Shown here piece by piece: positions 53,110 through 63,279 of a stretch of DNA of 64,000 nucleotides (position 1 is its first letter; each line of letters begins with the position of its first letter). The translations under genes were made by a program, and so were the position numbers. Below the pieces are notes generated by a model. It was given only the letters and a program-made list of their open reading frames with translations, was not told the DNA's origin and ran no database searches. Location: the NCBI GenBank assembly GCA_030844895.1, contig CM061231.1, positions 133,023,023-133,087,022 on the forward strand, written 5' to 3'. The stretch is from Ambrosia x helenae. Taxonomy: Eukaryota; Streptophyta; Magnoliopsida; Asterales; Asteraceae.

Positions 53110-54703
53110 TGTGATACCCCGCAAATTCAAGTTCTCACTTTAACTAAACTCTAGTTACGTTCCTTGCATTATACTTAACTAGGGTTAACTAGATAGGATA
53201 TAGGTGCATTGTTGTGAGTTAATATCGGGTACATGATTAGTGAACCTCGGACATTGGTGAATAACGAAATTATGTGTCTCTATGATATTTGATGAACTTA
53301 TGTGAAAACCATACGTGATTATGTGAACCTAAACCGAATACGTTAATAAAAATCACTAAAAGTGGAGTATGAGGTTGATTAGGGTCTTAACGCATGGGGT
53401 TGCACTTGTTATGGTCCGAAATAACGAAAACATCAAAGGATAACGCGTCGGGTGACGAAACGGGACACGAACGAGGGCCTCGGGCCTGTGAGCGGCCGCT
53501 CACAGGGCCCGAGCGGCCGCTCGCTCGTGTCTGACGGGTTTAAACCGCCTTAAACTCCTATTTAAGCATCCTTAACCCCCATGCAACCCCTAAACTCAAC
53601 CCTAATCGCCCCCTTACTGCCCCACATGAAATATTAACCCTAAAGCTCCTGCTAAGGCTCAAGATCATCAATTGGGAAGCTCCAAAGGCGCACGGTTGAT
53701 CGAATCGAAGAGCCAAGGGGTGTCGGTAGCATACTTTACTTGCGGTTCGGATTTCTTTTGCTTGCACATTAAGGTGAGTTTCACTACTCTTTTTCTCAAA
53801 AGCATGCGTCTCAGGTTGAGACAACTTACTTAACTTTTCTAGTCCAGTTTGGGACTACTCAGGTTTTGACTCCTTGTGTGGGTCGGGTTTTGACTCCTTG
53901 CGTGGGTCGGTTTTACGATTCCTTGTGTGGATCGGGTTTTCGGTCAGTTTAAAACTTATTGGTCCTTTGTAATCTAAACACTCTATCATTGAAAGTCCTT
54001 GCATATTATTGGGTTAATCGCTGGAGGCGTACGGGGTATTAGTTGATAGCGCTATTAGGTTGATGCAGCAACCTCATGTCTGAGGTGCTTGAGGCACGGG
54101 CATGAACTTCTGACCACAATTTCCGACTGGTGTTGATAGACGCCAGTCATTGAGGCAAATAACTATTTTTCTGAAGGTTTCCCAATAATCTTGTTTAGTT
54201 ACATTGAGTGGGCTAGCTACCCCTGACACACTTAAACTGACAACTCTTTAACTTTTTGGGTCTGGAGGACCTACGTTATTACTTGGTTACGTGGTTTTGG
54301 AAACTAGTGTATTTTATACGTGTTTGCTTTACTTTGTGAACTCACCAGCTTTATGTTGACATACGATTTACATGCTTTTGCAGGTAGTTAGCTTCCGGTG
54401 CCAGGATTAGAAAGCACTGTACACTTCACTGCATTTAGGGTCTTGGGCATACACATAAATTACATATTATGCTTTTACATTTTCTTTTATATGGCTTTAA
54501 TTTGGGCGCGTTGTTTTGCGCATGGTTTTCAAAAGGTTTTAAATTTGGTTTACGCTTCCGCAGCATAACTAAACTTGGTTTTTGAAAACGAACTAAATGG
54601 TTTGGGCATTTAGAGTTCGTTCATGTGACTTATGGCTATGGGATCCTGGTTTGTCATGCGCCTCGCGGTATAAACCCCGCAGTGGAAATTTGAGGGTGTG
54701 ACA
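53110..54703 (+). repeat. Tekay-like 5' LTR
   Basis: 1594 bp, TGTGATACCCCGC to GAGGGTGTGACA. Promoter region at 53485-53568. Splice-like signals inside: AAG|GTGAGT at about 53771 and CTTTTGCAG|GTAG ending near 54384. Two TTTTGACTCCTTGYGTGGGTCGG tandem words lie at 53864-53909. Confidence 0.9.
53485..53568 (+). promoter_or_regulatory. Tekay-like LTR promoter: nested palindromes + TATA
   Basis: A perfect 22-bp palindrome centred on GCGGCCGC (53485-53506) is followed by a second GAGCGGCCGCTC (53511-53522), and about 35 bp on by a TATA-like CCTATTTAAGC (53558-53568). Confidence 0.6.
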
Positions 54704-55865
54704 GATTGGTATCAGAGCCATTGGTTATAGTGAACTAGGACTGCATGTTGAGTCTAGTCTATAATCATCATAGCATAAGTACACTCACAATTTAAGTGCA
54801 CGACTAGCTTTTAGCTACATATATCTACAACATATGATTTCGGGAGATTTGTTATCTTCTAATTCTAGACTTAATTCTGAACACGTCAATGGTGGGAACC
54901 TAGGGTTACACCAGGTGGCGCATTACTGGGAGTAATATCCTAACTAACCTCATGGACGAGGAGACAACAATAGTACAAGGGAGGGAGCCCTTGCGAGCGT
55001 TGTGACGCATGTACACAGGAAGCTGCACGATGCGCATGACGTGGTACCATTAAATCAACTATGAAGGAATTTGAATGCTGAGACTTATCTTTTGTCACTT
55101 AGCAAGGAGACAATTAGTTTCTGTTCCTTGTTACTTGATCCTTCTTACTCCCATACGAAACACAGACGGGACTGGGTTACGCATATAGAACTTATCTCTT
55201 ACCTTAATACCTTAAGCCTAGTATGAGCGGGCGAACGTATATCTGCATATCCTTGTTTTCTTAGGAGCATATGGTAGGTTCATGGGAACACATTAGATCG
55301 GGGCTTGTTACACACACCCTTGGGGAGTTATGTAAAGCCTGCGACGTAGGGCAACATCACAAGGGAAGATGACACCTACTAATGGTTGATAGCCACGATT
55401 GGAGGAACGAGTGGTACAGCTTACCACTAAACAGGTTTACATAGGACTAGAGAAGGAGATTGTACGTGAGGAGGACCATATAACACTGACACCAAGAAAG
55501 AGGAGGAAGAAGGGGAACCTGAGCAGGACGAGCATATGGAAGTGAAGATGAAGGCTCTACTACCTAGACAGAGCATGGCGACGATTGGCTCTTACCTTTT
55601 CTTACCTGTATTTTCTTTTCTTTTTCCCTTGTTAACTTAGATAAGACTGAGTTTTTATGATCAACGAAAGGGTGGTGGAGGCCCTCGCATCTTCCAATCT
55701 AGTAAAGATCTATTTTGCTAAATCGTTCTTTTCCTATGACTTCCACATTTAAACTTTCTTATTCCTCGAACGCACACTCTTGCTTCAATCTTATATGATG
55801 CGGTGCGGACTATAGTTTTGTTCCATCAAAACCTAGTAAACAATTAGGGATGGTTCCTACTCTTC
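54704..55865 (+). pseudogene. Tekay-like PBS and decayed gag region
   Basis: The PBS TGGTATCAGAGCC is at 54707-54719. The rest occupies the gag position but has no frame above ~60 codons and no zinc knuckle that I can find. Only the 3' end, next to the protease, can be aligned by eye to a known family. It is too short for a full gag, so it has probably lost sequence. Confidence 0.5.
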
Positions 55866-57430
55866 TAGATACCCCATACTCTATTGAACTGGCTGATGGG
55901 AAGCCTGTCGAGGTAACCCATATACATCGTGACTGTAAGCTCGAGTTGAACAGGCAATTGTTGCCATCAATCTCTTACCTATCACCCTAGGTAGCTTTGA
56001 TCTCGTGGTTGGCATGGACTGGTTGTCCAAGCAACACGCGGAAATTCTCTGTCAGGAGAAAATTGTTCGCATTCCCCTCCCAAGTGGAGAACTTTTATCC
56101 ATACAGGGTGATCGAGGTAGTGCCATGGTGGGCATCTTCTCCTATCTGAAGGCCCAGAAGTGTATTCGCAAGGGCTGTCCGGCCATTTTGGCTAACATAT
56201 CTGACACTCGAGCTGAAACTGAAACTAAGATTAAGGAACACCCCAGTGGTCCGAGATTTCCCAGATATAACCCCAGAGGAACCACCTAGACTTCCACCTG
56301 TTTGTCAAGGGGAGTTTCAAAATGATCTTGTACCTGGAGCAGCTCTAGTTGCACGTGCACCATATCGCCTAGCACCAGGCGAACCTCAAGAACTGTCTAC
56401 CCAACTCCAAGAGCTATTGGATAGGGCTTTATTAGACCTAGTTCTTCACAATGAGGAGCTCAAGTTCTGTTTGTTGAAAACGAAGATGGGAGTTTTCGCA
56501 AGTGTATTGATTATCGGGAGTTGAACAAAGTGACGGTTAGGAACCGCTACGCTTTGCCTCGTAGCGATGAGTTGTTCGACCAACTGTAAGGGTCGAGTTT
56601 CTATTCTATGATTGACTTGAGGTCAGGATACCATCAGCTGAGAGTCGGAGAGGAGGATGTGGCAAGGACAACCTTTCGAACTCGTTATGGACATTATGAG
56701 TTTTTGGTGATGCCATTTGGATGCACCAGCTGTGTTCATTGTTACGATGAACCATGTGTGCAAACCCTATTTGGACAAATTCGTCATAGTGTTCATAGAT
56801 GACATATTGATTTATTCCAAGAGCAGGGAAGAGCATGAGCAGCACCAGCGGTTAACCTTGGAACTACTGAGAAATGAGCAGCTGTATGCAAAGTTTTCTA
56901 AAACGTGATTTTTGGATTCGAGAAGTCCAATTCCTTGGGCATGTGGTCAACGAGGCAGGAATACAGGTAGACCCAGTCAAGATTGACGCCATCAAAAAGT
57001 GGGAGGCTCCTAGGACCCCTACTGAAATGCGCCAATTTCTTGGTCTCACAGGATACTATCGCAGATTTATTGAGGGATTTTCTAAGACCGCTCAACCTCT
57101 CACCGCCCTAACACGGAAAGGTATTACTTACAAGTGGGGAGATGCCCAAGAAACTGACTTTCAGCTACTAAAGTCAAAACTTTGCAGTGCACCGATACTA
57201 TCGTTGCCTGAGGGTACAGAGGACTTTGTAGTATACTATGATGCGTCTATCCAAGGCTTAGGGCGTGTACTGATGCAACGTGATAAGGTAATCGCATATG
57301 CATCGCGGCAATTGAAGGTCCATGAGAAGAATTACCCCACTCATGATTTGGAACTGGGAGCAGTGGTTTTCACTCTCCAAAAACCTGGAGACACTACCTC
57401 TATGGAACAAAGTGCACAATTTTACTGATC
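55866..57430 (+). pseudogene. pol: Tekay-like protease and reverse transcriptase/RNase H, broken
   Basis: Protease C-terminal half: DLVVGMDWLSKQHAEILC, IPLPSGELLSIQG (56005 on); the upstream active-site triad is corrupted. RT: APYRLAPGEPQELS, a fingers segment in another frame (CIDYRELNK near 56505), an in-frame TAA at 56587-56589, DLRSGYHQLRV, RTRYGHYEFLVMPFG, FIDDILIYSK with the catalytic FIDD (56778-56815), and FLGHVVNEAGIQVDP. RNase H: YYDASIQGLGRVLMQ and YASRQLKVHEKNYPTHDLEL. At least five frame changes between 56005 and 57430. Lineage inferred from the RT motifs; certainly non-functional. Confidence 0.88.
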
Positions 57431-58853
57431 GCAAGAGCCTTCAGCATATAATTGATCAGAAGGTGCTGAACATACGACAACGTCGCTGGGTTGAGCTTTT
57501 GAACCATTATGACTGTGCCATCAAATTTCATCTAGGGAAAGCTAATGTAGTAGTTGATACCCTCAACCGAAAGGAAACGGAACCTAAACGGGTGCGAGCT
57601 TTACAACCCACTATAAATTCTAATCTTCCTGATAAGGTAAGCCCAGGGCGAGGCTTGAAAGAAGAAAACATCGGGCTTGAGACCCTACATGGTGCTGATA
57701 AGCACTTGGAACTAAAAACGGATGGTCTACAGTACTTCATGGATCGAGTCTGGATACCACGATTTGGGGATCTCAGACAACTGGTGCTTAATGAAGCACA
57801 TACCTCTCGCTATTCGGTACATCCTGGTTCGGACAAGATGTACCAAGATCTAAAGACTCCTTACTGGTGGCCAAACATGAAAGCTGAGATAGCCACTTAT
57901 GTTGGTAAGTGCTTGACTTGTGCGAAGGTTAAGATTGAATATCAAAAACCTTCAGGCCTACCCAAACAACCAGAAATTCCTATGTGGAAATGGGATGAAA
58001 TTTCCATGGATCCTATTACAAAGCTTCCTAGAACGCCAACGGGCCATAACATGGTTTGGGTTATCGTAGATCGTTTAACCAAATCGGCCCACTTTCTGGC
58101 AATAAAGGAAACAGGCTCATTGGAGAAACTAGCAAACCTTTACATCAAGGAGATAGTCTCTAGGCATGGGGTGCCTACTTCTATTATATCTGATAGCGAT
58201 GCGCGATTCACTTCTCATTTTTGAACTACTCTCCCAAAACGCTTTGGGGACTCGCTTAGATATGAGCACAACCTATCACCCACAGACGGATGGACAGAGT
58301 GAACGTACCATCCAAACATTGGAAGATCTGCTACGAGCGTGCGTGGTGGATTTTGGCAACAGTTGGGATAAGCACTTCCCTTTAATTGAATTCTCGTATA
58401 ACAACAGCTATCACACTTTGAAACAGTGTGCGCCTTTTGAGGCACTTTATGGACGCAAGTGTAGGTCTCCCATCTGTTGGACTGAGGTTGGGTATAGCCA
58501 ACTAACAGGTCCCGAACTCGTGCACGGAACTTCTGAGAGGATAGTACCAATCAGAAACCGGATGGCTACTGCTCGGGATCAATAGAAAAGCTACGCTGAT
58601 AAGCGTAGGAAACCTTTTGGAGTTCCAGGTTGGGGACAAGATTCTATTGAAGGTGTCACCTTGAAAGGGGTGATACGCTTTGGAAAACGGGGAAGTTGAA
58701 CCCACGATACGTTGGACCATTCGGGATTGTCAAAAGGATTGGTCCGGTAGCTTACAGGTTAAACCTGCCTAATGAACTTAATGGGGTACACGATGTACTC
58801 CACGTACCAAATATAAAGAAATGCTTATCGGATACGACACTGGTAGTGACACT
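57430..58853 (+). pseudogene. Tekay-like integrase and chromodomain linker, broken
   Basis: End of RNase H (TDRKSLQHIIDQKVLNIRQR), then the HHCC zinc finger (HTSRYSVHPGSDKMYQDLK, CLTCAKVK), then the core with DPITKLPRT, VDRLTKSAHF, ISDSDARF and YHPQTDGQSERTIQ holding D-D-E. A shift near 58220 and an in-frame TAG at 58583-58585 interrupt it. The C-terminal GPFGIVKRIGPVAYRL motif follows at 58705-58760. The segment from 58388 is duplicated downstream. Confidence 0.85.
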
Positions 58854-59319
58854 GAATTCTCGTATAACAACAGCTATCACACTTTGAAACAGTGTGCGCC
58901 TTTTGAGGCACTTTATGGACGCAAGTGTAGGTCTCCCATCTGTTGGACTGAGGTTGGGTATAGCCAACTAACAGGTCCCGAACTCGTGCACGGAACTTCT
59001 GAGAGGATAGTACCAATCAGAAACCGGATGGCTGCTGCTCGGGATCAATAGAAAAGCTACGCTGATAAGCGTAGGAAACCTTTTGGAGTTCCAGGTTGGG
59101 GACAAGATTCTATTGAAGGTGTCACCTTGAAAGGGGTGATACGCTTTGGAAAACGGGGAAGTTGAACCCACGATACGTTGGACCATTCGGGATTGTCAAA
59201 AGGATTGGTCCAGTAGCTTACAGGTTAAACCTGCCTAATGAACTTAATGGGGTACACGATGTACTCCACGTACCAAATATAAAGAAATGCTTATCGGATA
59301 CGACACTGGTAGTGACACT
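58388..59319 (+). repeat. 466-bp tandem duplication in the integrase C-terminus
   Basis: Copy 1 at 58388-58853 and copy 2 at 58854-59319, both starting GAA(TTCTCG). Only two differences were seen (GGCTACTGC/GGCTGCTGC near 58566/59032 and CCGGTAG/CCAGTAG near 58747/59213). The junctions share TGAA, a microhomology suited to slippage or unequal exchange. Confidence 0.92.
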
Positions 59320-59417
59320 GAAGGAGATCCAGGTGGACGATCAGCTACGGTTCGTGGAAGAACCAGTGGAGATTCTTGAGCAGGGCGTCAAGAAACTCAG
59401 GCAAAGCACTATACCTA
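59320..59417 (+). pseudogene. Chromodomain start, truncated
   Basis: Continues LKEIQVDDQLRFVEEPVEIL and reaches KKLRQSTIPI, where Tekay chromodomains go on through a W-rich core. Here the frame runs straight into LTR sequence. The chromodomain, which targets integration to heterochromatin, is therefore lost together with the PPT. Confidence 0.7.
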
Positions 59418-60331
59418 TTGCTTGCACATTAAGGTGAGTTTCACTACTCTTTTTCTCAAAAGCATGTGTCTCAGGTTGAGACAACTTACTTAACTTTTCT
59501 AGTCCAGTTTGGGACTACTCAGGTTTTGACTCCTTGTGTGGGTCGGGTTTTGACTCCTTGCGTGGGTCGGTTTTACGATTCCTTGTGTGGATCGGGTTTT
59601 CGGTCAGTTTAAAACTTATTGGTCCTTTGTAATCTATTGGGTTAATCGCTGGAGGCGAACGGGGTATTAGTTGATAGCGCTATTAGGTTGATGCAGCAAC
59701 CTCATGTCTGAGGTGCTTGAGGCACGGGCATGAACTTCTGACCACAATTTCCGACCGGTGTTGATAGACGCCAGTCATTGAGGCAAATAACTATTTTTCT
59801 GAAGGTTTACCAATGATCTTGTTTAGTTACATTGAGTGGGCTAGCTACCCCTGACACACTTAAAATGACAACTCTTTAACTTTTTGGGTCTGGAGGACCT
59901 ACGTTATTACTTGGTTACGTGGTTTTGGAAACCAGTGTATTTTATACGTGTTTGCTTTACTTTGTGAACTCACCAGCTTTATGTTGACATACGATTTACA
60001 TGCTTTTGCAGGTAGTTAGCTTCCGGTGCCAGGATTAGAAAGCACTGTACACTTCACTGCATTTGGGGTCTTGGGCATACACATAAATTACATATTATGC
60101 TTTTACATTTTCTTTTATATGGCTTAAATTTTGGCGCATTGTTTTGCGCATGGTTTTCAAAAGGTTTTAAATTTGGTTTACGCTTCCGCAGCATAACTAA
60201 ACTTGGTTTTTGAAAACGAACTAAATGGTTTGGGCATTTAGAGTTCGTTCATGTGACTTATGGCTATGGGATCCTGGTTTGTCATGCGCCTCGCGGTATA
60301 AACCCCGCAGTGGAAATTTGAGGGTGTGACA
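59418..60331 (+). repeat. Tekay-like 3' LTR, 5'-truncated
   Basis: Matches the 5' LTR from about 53757 (TTGCTTGCACATTAAGGTGAG) to its end, with several substitutions and a ~34-bp deletion (TAATCTA|TTGGG near 59635). The first ~650 bp, including the promoter, are missing. Confidence 0.9.
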
Positions 60332-61395
60332 TTTGTGATGTTTTATTTTTTATTGATTTGTATTTTTATTACGGATATTGGATCTGGTGTAATAGATAGG
60401 ATTAGAATAGATTTGTTTTATTTGTATTTCAAATTTATTTGTAATCCTACAAGTACAAGATCAAGACGAAGATAAAAGAACGAACATGTTCCATGAAGAT
60501 AGAGATCTCGGGTCAAATGGGAGCTATATCAAAATAGTTTTGAAACCCTTTTGACTAGTTCGTTTCGTTTCTGGCTAAAACGAAACGGGCGACCTATTAG
60601 GGGCTCGATTCGTTTAATTTTATTATTATGTTTTGTGGTTGTGGTTTATTTATTGTAAATAATTTAGATAACTCAAAATAAATAAAATTTTCACAATCAT
60701 GGCAACGGTTTTATTAAAACAAGTTTTATAAAAACCGAAAAGCATATTTAATAAAAGGAGTTTTATTAATATTAAAACAAGTCCATTCGCGATAATACGA
60801 CCAATGTAGTTTAAATAGGGTATTTAAAAATATACCGTGTCGAGTGTTGAAAGGAGTTTCAATTATCACGAACAATATAAAATTAGATTTTATAAACTGT
60901 TGTGTGACTCACATCATGCTAACGAGTCATTCAATATATTTATGGTAAATATTAAAATTAAATCCCAATTTTAAATTGATGTTTCATGCCACCCTTAACG
61001 AGTTAACACTCCATTCTATATCGAACCCAAATGTTAGTGCTGACCCTGCATCTGGGCATTGATCATGAGTGAAGGTATTCATCGTGGTTCCTGTGTAACA
61101 TAGGCCGGTGTTACAGTTAACAGTAAAAGACCAAACATCGCTTGTTTGACAAGTGGGCATAGTTAGGGTTAAACATACATCGCTTTTAGCGATAACCCCA
61201 AAAGGAGAGTTGTGTAGTGGACACAATTAACAATCGTTGTTTACCTACCTAATCGTGCCAGTGGACAGTGCTAAGCCAGTTCATTGTGTATTGATGAATC
61301 GGGATCTCATCCTAATTAATTTTGCTTTTTGGGTCATAAAATAATTAGGATACTTAAAACATGAAATACTAATACATTAATTTTGAACTTTGTAG
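60332..61395 (+). other. Copia-1 leader, 3' part
   Basis: Non-coding leader between the Tekay duplication and gag. AT-rich; no promoter or repeat stands out. A minus-strand 80-codon frame at 60984-61226 is not supported by any motif. Confidence 0.6.
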
Positions 61396-62200
61396 ATGTC
61401 AACTGAAAACAATTCCACCTCCCATTTCTCTCTCAAGTCCATCTTAGAGAAGGACAAACTGAACCACTCCAACTTCATGGACTGGCACCGCAACTTGAAA
61501 ATTGTTCTCAAAGCGGAGAACAAATTGTATGTTCTTGAAGAACCAGTCCCTGATGAACCCATAAATCCCAAGAGTGAGCTTTATAAAACCTGGGCTAAGC
61601 ATTTTGATGACTCTTTGAAAGTCTCATGTTTGATGTTGGCATCCATGATCCCTGAACTTCAAAGGACACATGGATGCATACGACATGAATCAGCATCTGA
61701 TGGAAATGTTCCAACAAAATGCTCGCCATGAGAGGTTTGATGTGATGCGATCACTTATAACCACTCGTATGCAAGAGGGTACACTAGTTGGCACTCATGT
61801 GCTAAAAATGAAGGCATATGTTGATCACTTGGCTCGTCTGGAATCCCCCTTGAGCGATGAGTTAGCTGAGGATATTATCCTGAACTCATTGCCCAAGTCA
61901 TATGACCAGTTCATTATGAACTATAATATGAATGGGATGGAGAAGACACTTGTAGAACTGCATCAGATGCTCAAAACTGCAGAGGTAAACATACCTGGCA
62001 AAACTACACCAGTGCTAATGATTAGGGAGGGTCAGATTAAGAAACCTAAAACCAAGAAGAGGGGCTATCAAGGCAAAAGGAAAGGAAAGGGCAAAGTTGT
62101 TGCCAACAAGAAACCTTTGAAAGATGCCAAATGTTTTGATTGTGATGAAACTGGGCACTAGAAAAGGAACTGGGCTAAGTATTTAGCTGAACTGAAGCAA
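61396..62200 (+). pseudogene. gag: Copia-1 gag, frameshifted
   Basis: Starts MSTENNSTSHFSLKS and gives an N-terminal gag segment (FMDWHRNLKIVLKAENKLYVL) up to about 61668, where a 1-nt shift moves the frame to MDAYDMNQHLMEMFQ and the UBN2 block. The zinc knuckle is damaged: CFDCDETGH is followed by an in-frame TAG (62159-62161) where Trp is usual, and the last Cys position reads Trp. Length and order are typical of Copia gag. Confidence 0.85.
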
Positions 62201-63279
62201 GCCAAGGCTTCTAGAGGAGAGTCCTCAGGTATATGTGTTATTGAAATCTTTGTTTTTTCTAGCAAAACATGGGTGTTTGACACAGGATGTGGTTTCCACA
62301 TTTGTAATGTTTTGCAGGGACTAAGAAAGATTAGAAAGCTGAAACAAGGTGACTTGGAGGTCCATGTTGGCAATGGACAAAGAGTTGTAGTGAAGGCAAT
62401 AGGAGAATATGTTCTTTTACTTCCTTCTGGTTTAGAACTTATTTTGAACAATGTTTATTACATTCCTAGTCTGACTAGAAATATTGTTTCATTTCATGCT
62501 TTGCGTAGACAAGGTTTTGATTATCGTTTTAATGGTGAATTTATTTCTGCTTATTTTAACGATGTATTTTTCTTTGATGCAAAACCCAACAATGGGATCT
62601 ATGAGATAGAAATCCAAAACGATAACATATTATGCAATATCTCCCATAAGCGTAATAAGTTGGACTTTAATGATACGTATATGTGGCATTGTAGACTTGG
62701 TCACATAAGTGAGAATCGTGTTAAACAACTCAAAACCGCAGGAATCCTGGATTCCAAGGGTTCGGAGTCGTTTCGAAAATGCGAATCATGCTTAAGTGGA
62801 AAGTTAACAAAAGCACCTTTTTCAAATGTTGGAGAAAGAGCCAATGATCTGTTAGGACTTGTACATACAGATGTATGTGGTCCATTCAGAACAATATCAA
62901 GACATGGAGAAAGATACTTTGTTACATTTACTGATGACTTCAGTAGATATGGTTATGTTTATCTTATGAAGCATAAACATGAAACTCCTGAAAAGTTCAA
63001 GGAGTACCAAAACGAAGTAGAAAATCAGCTAAATAGTACTATTAAAATGCTTCGATCAGATCGAGGCGGTGAATATCTTAGTCAGGAATTCATCGACCAT
63101 CTAAAGGATTGTGGAATAGTTTCACAACTCACACCACCTGGAACACCGCAACATAATGGTGTGTCTGAGCGGAGAAACCAAACTTTATTAGATATGATTC
63201 GATCAATGATGTGTCGAACAAACCTTCCAAAATCCTTTTGGAGTTATGCTTTGGAAACTGCCGCAAGACTTGTGAATAT
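62201..63279 (+). CDS. pol: Copia-1 pol: protease and integrase core (truncated by insertion)
   Basis: Open from about 62201 through the insertion point, so this stretch looks intact. Protease: WVFDTGCGFHIC (62269-62304). GAG-pre-integrase: WHCRLGHISENRV and CESCLSGK. Integrase core: HTDVCGPF, FTDDFSRYGYV, RSDRGGEY, TPPGTPQHNGVSERRN, giving D-D-E, then WSYALETAARLVNI. Copia-3's LTR interrupts directly afterwards; the last few codons of the open frame (to 63295) are LTR sequence. It is a Copia polyprotein; I leave the lineage open. Confidence 0.85.

Larger units (their letters stand above)
53110..60331 (+). mobile_element. Tekay/Del-like Gypsy (chromovirus), decayed
   Basis: 5' LTR 53110-54703, tRNA-iMet PBS, decayed gag, PR-RT-RNase H-IN in about ten frame segments, then a 5'-truncated 3' LTR (59418-60331). 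Exact TSD TTTGT (53105-53109, 60332-60336). The sequence blocks APYRLAPGE, YRRFIEGFSK and the chromodomain remnant point to the Tekay/Del chromovirus lineage. Confidence 0.88.
20682..63279 (+). mobile_element. Copia-1: outermost Copia retrotransposon, interrupted three times
   Basis: 5' LTR (20682-21392), initiator-Met PBS, a leader split into 21393-21478, 53013-53109 and 60332-61395, then gag and pol up to 63279. Copia-2 and the Tekay-like element both sit in the leader and each has a clean 5-bp duplication, which proves the two halves were once contiguous. Pol is cut after the integrase core by the LTR of Copia-3. RT, RNase H and the 3' LTR would lie right of the window. The 5 bp before the LTR is TGTAT. 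Confidence 0.85.

Noticed and set aside
58821..59437. A second, separate integrase gene
   Set aside because: It is the second copy of the 466-bp tandem duplication.
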